Positions 1 through 7,551 of a DNA stretch of 29,303 nt are shown piece after piece. The stretch comes from a virus. The notes beneath the pieces were generated by a model that worked only from the letters and a program-made list of their open reading frames with translations, had not been told where the DNA came from and ran no database searches. The stretch covers positions 1-29,303 of IMG/VR virus record IMGVR_UViG_3300031269_000067; one strand, written 5' to 3'. Numbering within the stretch: the stretch's first letter is position 1; every line of letters begins with the position of its first letter. Both the position numbers and the translations under genes were made by a program.

Positions 1-599
1 CCTCCCGTAGCGGCGGAACTCCTTTGGATGTTGAAGGTGTTACACAGGCGGCTATTAACGTAGCAGAAGAGATTGAACGACTTCACTTGGGGACATCTTC
101 TGTTTCTAAGGTTGGCGGACTTGATATTTTCGGCCTTACCAACTTCACCAATAACCTCTCCGTGACCACCATAGCTCCCACTGCTGGCGGTTGGACAGGT
201 GCCCAATTGGTGGATGATCTCATCGCCATGAAGGAGGCGCTTCGTGTTAAGTTTCAATACGGTCCTTTTAAGGTGTATTTCTCCCCAGACTGGGACAAGT
301 ACTTGGACGCTGATTACAGCGGTGCTAAGGGTGACAATACGATCCGTGACCGTATTGGCAAGATTAGCAACATCCAATCCGCTGAAACGCTGGATTTCTT
401 ACCCAATGGATTTCACATCTACTTGGTGCAACAAAACATGAGCACTATCCGCACCGTGCAAGGTATGGATGTTACTACACTACGCTGGGAGAGTGAAGGT
501 GGTATGCTGCTTAACTTCAAGGTTATGGGCATCATGGTGCCACAACTGCGCTCTGACTATGAGGGCAACACAGGTATCGCTCATGGCGCACCTGCGTAA
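1..599 (+). CDS. Major capsid protein, C-terminal part (5' end outside window)
   Basis: The frame is open from the first bases of the window, so the N-terminus lies upstream; a TTG at 24 is only an in-frame codon, not the likely start. About 198 residues are visible. The protein would form the icosahedral shell. The segment with GPFKVYFS, then IRDRIGKI, then the end MVPQLRSDYEGNTGIAHG follows the pattern of HK97-fold/encapsulin-like phage capsid proteins, in which a GPY-x-hydrophobic strand and a terminal P-x-x-R-x-D...GI-x-H motif are usual. Position supports this: it is followed by connector, closure, tail completion and tail terminator genes, the order expected just after a capsid gene. 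A strong terminator follows the stop. The family assignment is from recalled pattern, not alignment. Confidence 0.8.
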   Translation, partial: SRSGGTPLDVEGVTQAAINVAEEIERLHLGTSSVSKVGGLDIFGLTNFTNNLSVTTIAPTAGGWTGAQLVDDLIAMKEALRVKFQYGPFKVYFSPDWDKYLDADYSGAKGDNTIRDRIGKISNIQSAETLDFLPNGFHIYLVQQNMSTIRTVQGMDVTTLRWESEGGMLLNFKVMGIMVPQLRSDYEGNTGIAHGAPA

Positions 600-617
600 G
601 TAGTATGAATTAAAATT

Positions 618-655
618 GTGGGCTGGGCTTTAATGGGGCTCAGCCCACTTTTTAA
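618..655 (+). terminator. Intrinsic terminator after major capsid gene
   Basis: GTGGGCTGGGCT (618-629) pairs with the matching arm at 637-648 around a short loop, and TTTTT follows. It lies 18 bases after the capsid stop and would reduce transcription into the next gene. Confidence 0.8.
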
Positions 656-665
656 TCTTTATTTT

Positions 666-684
666 TATAACAATAAAACACACC
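666..684 (+). promoter_or_regulatory. A-rich leader with motifs shared by other late genes
   Basis: TATAACAATAAAA at 666-678 recurs exactly at 7526-7538 before the tailspike gene. AAACACACC at 676-684 recurs twice in tandem at 3707-3724 before the tail chaperone gene. There is no Shine-Dalgarno sequence before the ATG at 691. The element may be a translation leader or part of a late promoter; which one cannot be told from sequence alone. Confidence 0.35.
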
Positions 685-690
685 AATACA

Positions 691-1032
691 ATGAGCAAAA
701 AAACATATATCAATATCGGGGGTAGCCATTTCCAAGATGGCGTAGAATTTCCAACAGGTGCCAAGATTACTACAGAAAAGAATCTTGCCAAAGCCTTTCC
801 AGAAAAGTTCAAAGTCCACTTGACTGAACCTGCTGCAAAAGAAGACAACGAAAAAGATGAAGGCGAAGACCTTACATCTGATTTTCTCCTTGCGGAGGAA
901 AATGGTTTGGTTGTAACAAAAGAAGGTAAATTTTACACCGTAACGGAAGAGGGTGAAATTCTGGAAACAGAAAAGCCACTCACTTCTAAAGCGGCGGTAA
1001 CAGCCTTCATCCAAGAGTACACAGAAGAATAA
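691..1032 (+). CDS. Small acidic protein of the head module, function unknown
   Basis: A 113-residue protein set between the capsid gene and the head-tail connector genes. The N-terminal part has a short pattern (NIGG, then FPTGAKI, then a hydrophobic FPEKF) often seen in small phage proteins encoded directly after the capsid gene. The middle (about residues 48-62) is very rich in Asp, Glu and Lys, and the C-terminal part ends in a helix-like SKAAVTAFIQEY. No enzymatic motif, signal peptide or membrane segment is seen. The gene is bracketed by two intrinsic terminators, so it could be transcribed as a unit of its own or by read-through. A structural or head-completion role is inferred from position only. 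Confidence 0.6.
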   Translation: MSKKTYINIGGSHFQDGVEFPTGAKITTEKNLAKAFPEKFKVHLTEPAAKEDNEKDEGEDLTSDFLLAEENGLVVTKEGKFYTVTEEGEILETEKPLTSKAAVTAFIQEYTEE

Positions 1033-1081
1033 TTTCCCAGTTAGGGGTAATCTGGGTTTCATAAGGATAGTCGATAATTGG

Positions 1082-1114
1082 AGGGGCTAGGTTTTCATAG
1101 CCTAGCCCCTTTTA
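1082..1114 (+). terminator. Intrinsic terminator before the connector genes
   Basis: AGGGGCTAGG (1082-1091) pairs perfectly with CCTAGCCCCT (1101-1110) around a nine-base loop, and TTT follows directly. A weaker five-pair hairpin, CCCAG/CTGGG, lies at 1036-1056. Confidence 0.75.
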
Positions 1115-1132
1115 ATATAAAATAATCAACAT

Positions 1133-1525
1133 ATGTACGCAACAGAGGCACAAGTAAGGGCAGTTCATAAAAGCATCGAAGTTGGCGATGATATCTCCAT
1201 TTACATGGAAACAGCTCACACTGTCATTGAAGATAATTTAGCCTCTTTTGGTTACGTTGCTGGTAAATTGGCTCTAATTGAGGCTTGGCTATCTGCTCAC
1301 TTTTACGCCGTATCTAATAAAGAAACATCCATGGAAACCGTTGGGAGTGCCTCAGAGCAATTTCAATACAAGCTAGGTGTCTACTTAGCTAACACCATGT
1401 ATGGGCAGCAAGCTATGGCTTTAGATAGTAGTGGCACACTTTCACGTTTAAACAAGAGGTTTGAAAAAGGCAGCTCTAACAAAACAGGTATCACTTACCT
1501 AGGATCAGAAAGGGCTGGGGCTTAG
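1133..1525 (+). CDS. Head-tail connector (adaptor) protein
   Basis: A 130-residue, largely helical protein in the place where tailed phages encode the adaptor that docks on the portal ring. The N-terminal ATEAQVRAV followed by acidic helices, a central LIEAWLSAHFYAV helix and a GVYLANTMYGQQAMALD segment match the helical gp6/gp15-type connector pattern: a short N-terminal helix, then a long helix ending near a small loop. The ATG lies in an A-rich leader with no Shine-Dalgarno. The stop is one base before the next start, so the genes 1133-2860 look like one translationally coupled run. The assignment rests mainly on gene order and fold-like features. Confidence 0.6.
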   Translation: MYATEAQVRAVHKSIEVGDDISIYMETAHTVIEDNLASFGYVAGKLALIEAWLSAHFYAVSNKETSMETVGSASEQFQYKLGVYLANTMYGQQAMALDSSGTLSRLNKRFEKGSSNKTGITYLGSERAGA

Positions 1526-1526
1526 T

Positions 1527-1904
1527 ATGGCTAGGAAATTAAAGCTTCTCAAAAAGATGCGCAAAGAGACAGTTGTCTATATTCCGAAAGCGGGAGTAGG
1601 CGAAGACGGCTCCACATCAATTGATGTGTCATTAGCAAGGGAAGTTTTAGTGCGGTGGGAAGACGACCAAATAGAATACTTAAACCCAGACGGAGAAACA
1701 GAGCAATCGAGGTCGGTGGCTTATGTTGGGGAAGACTTTGAAATCAGCAGTTACTTATTTCACGGAACACTTGCTGATTTTGTAGCCCTACCATCCCCAA
1801 AAACAAACAGTGATTTAATGCTTGAAATACGGGGGGCAAAAAAGCTTCCTACACTTAACTACGGTGACTTTCTTCGTATGGTTTATTTAGGACCTTTTAA
1901 TTAG
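1527..1904 (+). CDS. Head closure (head-tail stopper) protein candidate
   Basis: A 125-residue protein, predicted mostly beta, between the connector and the HK97 gp10-like gene. That is the usual place for the stopper protein that plugs the portal channel after packaging. It starts with a basic stretch (ARKLKLLKKMRKE) and then has alternating beta-like segments. The phrase SLAREVLVRWED, followed by a bent acidic loop, is typical of short phage proteins of this slot. No catalytic motif is seen. It is separated by single bases from both neighbours. I do not recognise a named family; the role is inferred from synteny, length and secondary-structure impression. Confidence 0.5.
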   Translation: MARKLKLLKKMRKETVVYIPKAGVGEDGSTSIDVSLAREVLVRWEDDQIEYLNPDGETEQSRSVAYVGEDFEISSYLFHGTLADFVALPSPKTNSDLMLEIRGAKKLPTLNYGDFLRMVYLGPFN

Positions 1905-1905
1905 T

Positions 1906-2358
1906 ATGAGTGTAAAACCAAACATTACTTTGAAAGGAGCGGATGAGGCTATACAGGCTTTGGCTGATAAGCACAGGGCTTCTGGGAAAGCTTTAAAGCT
2001 CGGCCTGTATCAAGCTGGTCTTTACCTACAAAGATTGAGCCAATTAAAAGTTCCTGTAGAGCAAGGTAAATTGAAAGCTAGTGCGTTTACAAGAGATGTT
2101 AGCACAGGAACCACCACAATAGTCCTTGTCGGCTACGGTGCCAACTATGCCCACTATATTCACGAACAAGTTCAAATGAAGTGGAAGGGCAAAAAGCGTA
2201 AAGGCAAGAGAGCTGACGGTTTGCCAAGAAAGGGGCGCTATTGGGACCCAAACGGTAAGGGGCAGGCGAAATTCCTAGAACAGCCATTTAAAAACAATTT
2301 TCCACAAATGCTTAAAATCATAGAGCAGTCTTTAATAAAGGTGATGTCCAATGGGTAA
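1906..2358 (+). CDS. Tail completion protein, HK97 gp10-like
   Basis: A 150-residue protein resembling the HK97 gp10 family, which joins the head connector to the tail. Supporting features are an N-terminal helix (LKGADEAIQALADKH), the VPVEQGKLKASAF segment that corresponds to the family's P-v-d-T-G-x-L+ motif, the hallmark GYGANYAHYIHE (about residues 75-86), and the AKFLEQPF segment near residue 125. A very basic insert (KWKGKKRKGKR, about residues 91-101) is a lineage-specific loop. The stop overlaps the next start by eight bases, consistent with coupled translation of the neck proteins. Confidence 0.75.
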   Translation: MSVKPNITLKGADEAIQALADKHRASGKALKLGLYQAGLYLQRLSQLKVPVEQGKLKASAFTRDVSTGTTTIVLVGYGANYAHYIHEQVQMKWKGKKRKGKRADGLPRKGRYWDPNGKGQAKFLEQPFKNNFPQMLKIIEQSLIKVMSNG

Positions 2359-2860
2359 CGAACCTCCATCAAAAATACTAAGTAAGTTTCTTATAAGAGA
2401 CTTAGTAGTTGGTTCCCACAATGATGATGTGTGGCCTTGTTTTTACGGGTTCATGCCTGATGATGATTCTGTGCCTGATACCTTAGTGACTGTTTATGAC
2501 TTAGAAGGCACTACTGCTGGAAAGCTTATGAGAGGTAACACAGTAATAGATTACCCAATGGTGTCTATTATGTTACGGGCAACCTCTTATGGGGATGGTT
2601 TTAATAAGGGTAATGATATAAAAGATTTAGTAGACAGTTACAGGTATGATTATATGTCTGTAGGGGGGTCTTACTACGCCATTCTTAATGCAAAGCGGAG
2701 TAGCGGTGTCGTTGCCTCTGGGCAAGCCGCTGGAACACGTCGCCGTTACTTATTCACTCTCACTTACGCTCTAACCCTAAAGGGTGCCGATGATGTAGGT
2801 GAGTTTATAGAAGGCGCTGGAGAATTAAACGACTTAGTTCACAATGATCTTAACCTTTAG
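2351..2860 (+). CDS. Tail terminator protein candidate
   Basis: A 169-residue protein directly before the major tail protein, the usual position of the tail terminator that caps the tube and meets the head. The N-terminal half has a helix (SKILSKFLIRDLVV) and a DTLVTVYDLEG strand. The centre has MVSIMLRATSYGDGFNKGNDIKDLVDSY, a strand followed by a helix as in minor capsid/tail terminator proteins. The C-terminal half ends in a RRRYLFTLTYAL strand, the type of final strand seen in this family. It overlaps the gp10-like gene by eight bases. The function is inferred from fold-like pattern and synteny. Confidence 0.6.
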   Translation: MGNEPPSKILSKFLIRDLVVGSHNDDVWPCFYGFMPDDDSVPDTLVTVYDLEGTTAGKLMRGNTVIDYPMVSIMLRATSYGDGFNKGNDIKDLVDSYRYDYMSVGGSYYAILNAKRSSGVVASGQAAGTRRRYLFTLTYALTLKGADDVGEFIEGAGELNDLVHNDLNL

Positions 2861-2906
2861 GCACACTCTTCGTTACACAAATAATCAATAAACATAAGGA
2901 AATACA

Positions 2907-3605
2907 ATGACACAAAGAATGGATGATGGACACGCAACTTACTTCACTTTTGGGGCAAACCCAGCTGTGAAGTTTTGGGAAAAAACAGTAACACCTCCAG
3001 GTGTTGAAGGTGGTGGTGAGAATGACACTACTACAATGCGCAATGCAAATTGGAGAACGAGAGCGCCAAAGAAGCTGAAAACTTTGGCTAATAGTTCTAC
3101 TACAGTGGCGTATGATCCTGCTGTTTATGCGGACGCAGTTGCACTGCTTCAAATCAACCAGCAGATCACAATCACCTTTCCTGATCTCAGTACGGTCACT
3201 TTTTGGGGTTGGTTAGATACATTCTCCCCAGGTGAGCTTACCGAGGGAGAGCAGCCCACAGCTGAAATTACTGTAATCCCATCTAATCAAGATGCCAGTG
3301 GCGCAGAAGTGGGATTGTCGTATGCTGATAATGCACCTGCGATTCCAGCCAATTTGGTATCAGTTGATGGTGATGGCTTTGTTACCCTTGAATGGGATTC
3401 TGTTGCTGGGGCAGATGCTTATAACGTCTATCGTTCAACTACAAGTGGTGCTGGTTACGCCATAGTATCACAAAACAGTGCATCAACCGCATTTGTTGAT
3501 AACTCTGTAACTAATGGCACAACATACCACTATGTTGTACGTGCTATCGAGAATGGCGTGCTATCCGATGCCTCCGACGAGGTCGAGGGAAACCCTAGCG
3601 CATAA
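2907..3605 (+). CDS. Major tail (tube) protein with C-terminal fibronectin III domain
   Basis: A 232-residue protein. Residues 1-140 would form the tube subunit, and residues from about 145 to the end form a fibronectin type III domain, shown by PAIPANL at its start, VTLEWDSV, ADAYNVYRST, and YHYVVRAI near the end. Such Ig-like or FN3 extensions on tube proteins decorate the outside of siphophage tails. Position before the tail chaperones and tape measure supports the call. Unlike most genes here it has a usable Shine-Dalgarno (AAGGA at 2896-2900), fitting a very abundant protein. A perfect-stem terminator follows the stop. The ATG at 2907 is the first in frame and the only well-placed start. 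Confidence 0.8.
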   Translation: MTQRMDDGHATYFTFGANPAVKFWEKTVTPPGVEGGGENDTTTMRNANWRTRAPKKLKTLANSSTTVAYDPAVYADAVALLQINQQITITFPDLSTVTFWGWLDTFSPGELTEGEQPTAEITVIPSNQDASGAEVGLSYADNAPAIPANLVSVDGDGFVTLEWDSVAGADAYNVYRSTTSGAGYAIVSQNSASTAFVDNSVTNGTTYHYVVRAIENGVLSDASDEVEGNPSA

Positions 3606-3633
3606 CGCACTGCACCGCGCAGGCGGCTTTTCT

Positions 3634-3669
3634 TAGGCTGGGGGTAGGTATAGCCCCCAGCCTATTTTT
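3634..3669 (+). terminator. Intrinsic terminator after major tail protein
   Basis: TAGGCTGGGGG (3634-3644) pairs with CCCCCAGCCTA (3654-3664), a GC-rich eleven-pair stem with a nine-base loop, and TTTTT follows. Confidence 0.85.
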
Positions 3670-3677
3670 AAAACGCT

Positions 3678-3724
3678 TTTCTGGCCTATTTCTGGCCAAT
3701 ACAAATAAACACACCAAACACACC
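3678..3724 (+). promoter_or_regulatory. Two tandem repeats in the leader of the tail chaperone gene
   Basis: TTTCTGGCC occurs at 3678-3686 and again at 3689-3697, eleven bases apart, about one helical turn. AAACACACC occurs in exact tandem at 3707-3715 and 3716-3724 and is also present at 676-684. This is a candidate activator site and leader element for the operon running into the tape measure gene. There is no Shine-Dalgarno before the ATG at 3730. Confidence 0.35.
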
Positions 3725-3729
3725 AAAAC

Positions 3730-4095
3730 ATGAAAGAAGTATTACAATTTGAAACTAAACTTAAAACACAAGAAGTCGTAATTGATGGAAACACTTGTGT
3801 TATCACAGAGCTAACTGGGGATGGACGGGATACCTACAATGATTATATTCGTTCTCGTATGGTAGAGACAGGCAAGCTGGACAAAAACGGTGATCCTGAA
3901 ATGAAAGTATCTTCTATGAAGGGGGTCACTGCCAAACTACTATCCCTCAGCATCACAAACAAAAAGGATGGTAAGGGTTTTGCTGAGAGTGTAATCAGCC
4001 AATGGCCATCTTCTGTTCTGGAGAAACTCAGTAAAGTGGTTAGTGGTATTTCAGGACTTTCTGACAGTAACGAAGAAGAATCAAAAAACGGCTAA
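3730..4095 (+). CDS. Tail assembly chaperone, short form (gpG-like)
   Basis: A 121-residue protein directly upstream of the tape measure gene, the position of lambda gpG-type chaperones. The N-terminal half is beta-like (VLQFETKLKTQEVVIDGN) and the C-terminal half helical, ending in an acidic DSNEEESKNG tail. Such chaperones bind the tape measure protein and recruit tube subunits, and are absent from the finished tail. The last codons contain a canonical A AAA AAC slippery heptamer at 4083-4089, in the correct phase, only one sense codon before the TAA. A fraction of ribosomes should therefore shift into the downstream frame and make the longer form. Confidence 0.8.
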   Translation: MKEVLQFETKLKTQEVVIDGNTCVITELTGDGRDTYNDYIRSRMVETGKLDKNGDPEMKVSSMKGVTAKLLSLSITNKKDGKGFAESVISQWPSSVLEKLSKVVSGISGLSDSNEEESKNG

Positions 4096-4457
4096 AGGGC
4101 GAGAGGTTGCTTTGGCATAGACTTGCTGAGCGCCTTAGTATGTCTGTCCAAGAGGCTCAATCCAAAATACCTTCCAGCGAATTTACCGACTGGAAGGTAT
4201 ATTTGGATATGGAGTGGGATAGAGTAGACAAGACAGATTATTACCTCGCCCAATTAACCAGCATACTTGTTCAACTTAAAGTAACCAAACCAGAGAATTA
4301 CGGCATTGATAAATTTTTCTTTAAAAGCAAAAGCAACAAAAGTGATTATGAGAAAAGTAGGTTCGAAGTGGACAACATGCCCAAAGAAGAGGTCACACGG
4401 TTATCTAAGCAAAAATGGTTTGCAATTCTGGACAAACCCACTAATAACGTAAAGTAA
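3730..4457 (+). CDS. Tail assembly chaperone, long form made by -1 frameshift (gpGT-like)
   Basis: After slippage at 4083-4089 the ribosome continues in the -1 frame from the CGG at 4089 without a stop to 4457, giving a fusion of about 242 residues: 120 from the first frame and 122 from the second. The second part has the T-domain look: an ERLLWHRLAERL lead, then SSEFTDWKVYLDMEWDR, an acidic/aromatic segment typical of chaperone T domains. It has no convincing start of its own: the first in-frame start-like codon is a TTG at 4107 and the first ATG is at 4140, neither with a ribosome binding site. Neighbours (tube protein before, tape measure after, four bases to the next ATG) match the lambda G/GT arrangement. 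Confidence 0.8.
4083..4089 (+). promoter_or_regulatory. Programmed -1 ribosomal frameshift site
   Basis: A AAA AAC, read with AAA at 4084 and AAC at 4087 as zero-frame codons, is a canonical X XXY YYZ slippery site. The zero-frame stop is at 4093. Downstream, GGCG (4098-4101) can pair with CGCC (4131-4134), but I see no strong stimulatory stem. Confidence 0.8.
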
Positions 4458-4461
4458 GAAT

Positions 4462-7008
4462 ATGGCAAATGGTGAAAACGTGGGTGACTTAGTAGTTCGG
4501 CTTCGCGCTGAGAACAAAGAACTTCTGTCCGCCCTAAAGGAAAGTGAAAAAGGCGTCAATGGGCTATTAAAGGAGATTGCAAGGTCTAATGGAGAAATAG
4601 AAAAATCCAACGCCAGCATGAATAGCAAAATGCAGAAGCAAATGGATGCTACTGCGAGAAAAGTAAAGACAAAAACTAGGACAATGGCAGACGCTTTTAA
4701 GTCTATGTCAACTATTGCTGGCGGTTTCATACAGGCGCAGTTAATGATGAGATTGGCGGCTGTTCCTGGGCAATTGATTAATAGCACTAAAGAGGCCGTT
4801 TTAGCGTATGATAGAATTCAACTAAGATTGCGTTTTGTTATGAAAAGCGCTGAGGCGGCACAGACAGCTTTCCGTGACTTAGACGCAGTTACAAGGAAGT
4901 ATGGTGTAAGCCTACAAGCTTCGGCACAATTCTATTCATCTTTCTTGGCGGCAACAGATGCCACTAATATCAGCCTTGCCCAAAGTAAAGAGTTGTTCCT
5001 AGGAACAACTCAAGCGGCTGTCGCCCTACAAATGACGACAGATCAGACTAAAGCGTCTTTCCGCGCATTCCAACAAATGGCTTCTAAAGGGCGAGTGGCT
5101 GCGGAAGAGTTGCGGGGGCAGTTGGGTGAAGCTCTTCCTGGTGCGCTTGGTATAGCGGCACGTTCCATGAACATGCCTATTGAGCAATTATCTAAGATAA
5201 TGGAAAAAGGAGAGCTACTTGCTGAAGACCTTTTGCCAGCAATGGGCAGGGAGCTTCAGCGGGTATTTTCTGGCTCTGCCCTAGATGCATCCGAAACACT
5301 ACTTGCCAATTTAAACAGAATTGAAAACTCATCGTTCCAACTACTTGCTGGTTTTGGTAAAGACCATGAAGGTATTTTAACACCAGCACTCAAATACATA
5401 GATGAGTTTTTAGTCAAGTGGCACTTTTGGAGAGCCTCTACAGGTGATATATCTAATAATGTGTTAGGGGATATGCAGGCCATAGCAGTTGCTGCCAAGC
5501 AGCTAGAGGATTCTAGTTGGCAGGCATCTCTCAAAAGAGTAGACCACTCTTTATTTGGTGGCTTTAAAAACACCATAAATAATGCAATAAACCCCGATGA
5601 AAGTTCTGATTCCGTAAAAGCGCAAGAAGAGCTAATGGCTGTTATTTCCAGAGCTTCTATGAAAGAGCTTGCTAGACAACAAAGGTATTTGGCTGGACTA
5701 GACAGTAGGACAAAAGTGGAGCAATTAATTCTTGATACTATCAACGAAGAGTATGATACAAAAATATTCATTCATAATGAGATGCAGAAAGCTTTGGCTT
5801 TGGGGTATAAAATGAATGCCAGCGAAAAAGAAGGTGCTTTGATATGGGCAGGAATTCTTGGTATGCATCAAGAGGTATACAGCCTTATCACTCAAATGGA
5901 AACAGAGTATGCTGATATAGAAAAGCACAATGTAGAGGCTGCCAATGCAGTAGCCCGCATACAAGAAGAGCTTGGAAAAGAGGCTTCGTTTAAACAAATG
6001 AATCAGTTCGAAAGAATAAATTTTCTTACAAAAGAAATAGAAGCCACTGCTAAGAAAATAACCGAAACCAATGCAGACGATTTTGCATCTCTAAGAACAA
6101 AAAGAGAAGCCTTAGCCGCTTTGATCAAGGAATACACTAGGTTGTATAGGCTACGGCAGAGAGAGGCAGACAGAGAGGCTGTAGTAGAAAAATCATCTAC
6201 GTATACAAGCGCGACAGTAGACACTAGCGCAATTGATAATAGAGTACGGCAACAATCGGAGCTTGAAAAACTCCAGGAAGAGTGGACTACAATAGCCGAT
6301 GCCTACCAAGCGTATAGAGATGAAATCAACACCATTTTCAAAGACAGTGAAGCCGAGCGTGAAGCTGAAATGACTCGTATAAATAAGCAGGAGGCGAATG
6401 CTCGTAAAGCATTCCAAATGGCGCAAGCCAGAGTTCAATTACAGACAGCATCTACTTTATTCGGTGACCTTACATCTATAGCCCAAACCTTTGCGGGAGA
6501 GCAAAGCGGAATATACAAATCAATGTTTTTGGCTAGCAAGGCGTTTGCTATAGCTGATGCACTAATCAGCATACAGCAGGGCATGGCTGCAGCACTAAAG
6601 CTAGGCTTTCCCCTAGGGCTTGGCGCAATGGCCTCTGTCGCCGCCGCAGGGGCTAGCATTGCAAGCAATATGCAAAGTATAAGCATGGCTAGCTTCGAGG
6701 GCGGTGGTTTTACAGGAAGAGGGGATAGAGTTGGGGGAATGGACGGTAAAGGCGGAAGAATGGCAATGCTCCACCCAAATGAAAAAGTCACTGATCTTAC
6801 TAGAAATAAAGGCGGTAGCGGTATGACCGTTATTGTAAATAATCTTCCAGGCCAAGACGCCGATACTTTTTCTAGTGTAGATGGCAAAACAATGGAAATC
6901 ACAATAAAAAGAACCAAACAAGAAATTGCTTCTGAAATACAACGAGGCGCGGGCAGTATCAATAAAGCTTTAGACGTGAGAGATCGTAGAACAGGAGCTC
7001 GCAAATAA
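4462..7008 (+). CDS. Tape measure protein
   Basis: An 848-residue, mostly helical protein that sets tail length and is threaded through the tube. Residues about 1-90 form a coiled coil (LRAENKELLSALKESEKG). Residues about 95-285 carry the tape measure domain: VTRKYGVSLQASAQFYSSF, then FRAFQQMASKGRVAAEELRGQ, then LGEALPGALGIAARSM. A hydrophobic stretch near residues 690-735 could be the membrane-active part. The C-terminal GGGFTGRGDRVGGMDGKGG and AMLHPNEKV motifs are common at tape measure ends. At roughly 1.5 angstrom per residue the length suggests a tail near 125 nm. It follows the chaperone fusion by four bases, and the ATG at 4462 begins a plausible coiled-coil N-terminus. Confidence 0.92.
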   Translation: MANGENVGDLVVRLRAENKELLSALKESEKGVNGLLKEIARSNGEIEKSNASMNSKMQKQMDATARKVKTKTRTMADAFKSMSTIAGGFIQAQLMMRLAAVPGQLINSTKEAVLAYDRIQLRLRFVMKSAEAAQTAFRDLDAVTRKYGVSLQASAQFYSSFLAATDATNISLAQSKELFLGTTQAAVALQMTTDQTKASFRAFQQMASKGRVAAEELRGQLGEALPGALGIAARSMNMPIEQLSKIMEKGELLAEDLLPAMGRELQRVFSGSALDASETLLANLNRIENSSFQLLAGFGKDHEGILTPALKYIDEFLVKWHFWRASTGDISNNVLGDMQAIAVAAKQLEDSSWQASLKRVDHSLFGGFKNTINNAINPDESSDSVKAQEELMAVISRASMKELARQQRYLAGLDSRTKVEQLILDTINEEYDTKIFIHNEMQKALALGYKMNASEKEGALIWAGILGMHQEVYSLITQMETEYADIEKHNVEAANAVARIQEELGKEASFKQMNQFERINFLTKEIEATAKKITETNADDFASLRTKREALAALIKEYTRLYRLRQREADREAVVEKSSTYTSATVDTSAIDNRVRQQSELEKLQEEWTTIADAYQAYRDEINTIFKDSEAEREAEMTRINKQEANARKAFQMAQARVQLQTASTLFGDLTSIAQTFAGEQSGIYKSMFLASKAFAIADALISIQQGMAAALKLGFPLGLGAMASVAAAGASIASNMQSISMASFEGGGFTGRGDRVGGMDGKGGRMAMLHPNEKVTDLTRNKGGSGMTVIVNNLPGQDADTFSSVDGKTMEITIKRTKQEIASEIQRGAGSINKALDVRDRRTGARK

Positions 7009-7009
7009 A

Positions 7010-7507
7010 ATGACACAAGCCTATCCAGCTTACGCCTTACCTCTTCCTCGAGAAGTTTACAGCCTAGAGGAAGAAAACAATGTCATACGCACAGCGTTCG
7101 AAGGCGGGCGTTACCGCCAGCGCAATAAGTATGAGCACAATTTAAAAATGCTCAATGTTACTTGGTCTTTCACTTATGAGCAATTCCTAATGTGGCGTGT
7201 TTTCTTGGTGGAGGGCATTGCTAATGGCGCTGACTATTTTACAATGGAGCTGTTGATAGACGATGTGCTAGATATTAAAACTGTCCGTATCGTAGAAGGA
7301 ACTTACAAAGCGCAAAAAAGTGACAACAGGTATGTTGTCACTGCCGCCCTAGAACTAGAAAACCTAGAACTTGGGGCATACCCAGGCCTGTTTTCTATAT
7401 ACGAAGCACTGGCCCCTGACTTTGACGGGGTGGAGGCTTTGGCGCGTATAAGTTTATTACACGAATTAGTTCACACTACATTACCACAATCAGCAACATT
7501 GCCTTAA
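7010..7507 (+). CDS. Minor tail protein (distal tail region), family without firm name
   Basis: A 165-residue protein one base after the tape measure gene. It has the look of a widespread small phage tail protein: an N-terminal proline-rich start (AYPAYALPLPREVY), an arginine-rich strand (TAFEGGRYRQRNKYEH), then VTWSFTYEQFLMWRVFLVEGIANGADYFTM, where a tryptophan strand is followed by a helix and a GAxYF motif, and finally a VVTAALELENL strand. Members sit between the tape measure and tail-tip genes in many siphophages and are expected at the distal end of the tail. The C-terminal 45 residues look like an addition to the core. Function in detail is unknown. Confidence 0.65.
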   Translation: MTQAYPAYALPLPREVYSLEEENNVIRTAFEGGRYRQRNKYEHNLKMLNVTWSFTYEQFLMWRVFLVEGIANGADYFTMELLIDDVLDIKTVRIVEGTYKAQKSDNRYVVTAALELENLELGAYPGLFSIYEALAPDFDGVEALARISLLHELVHTTLPQSATLP

Positions 7508-7525
7508 AATTAAGGCTTGCACAAC

Positions 7526-7538
7526 TATAACAATAAAA
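7526..7538 (+). promoter_or_regulatory. Leader motif TATAACAATAAAA before tailspike gene
   Basis: An exact 13-base copy of the sequence at 666-678. It is followed by an A/T-only stretch and the ATG at 7552 with no Shine-Dalgarno. A short inverted repeat, GCCTTA/TAAGGC, lies at 7501-7516 over the preceding stop codon. Confidence 0.35.
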
Positions 7539-7551
7539 TATATAAAACAAT

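Noticed and set aside
6435-7016. 193-codon open frame on the - strand opposite the tape measure gene
   Set aside because: The + strand frame encodes the recognised tape measure C-terminus; the antisense translation is Leu/Pro/Ser-rich with no motif and no leader.
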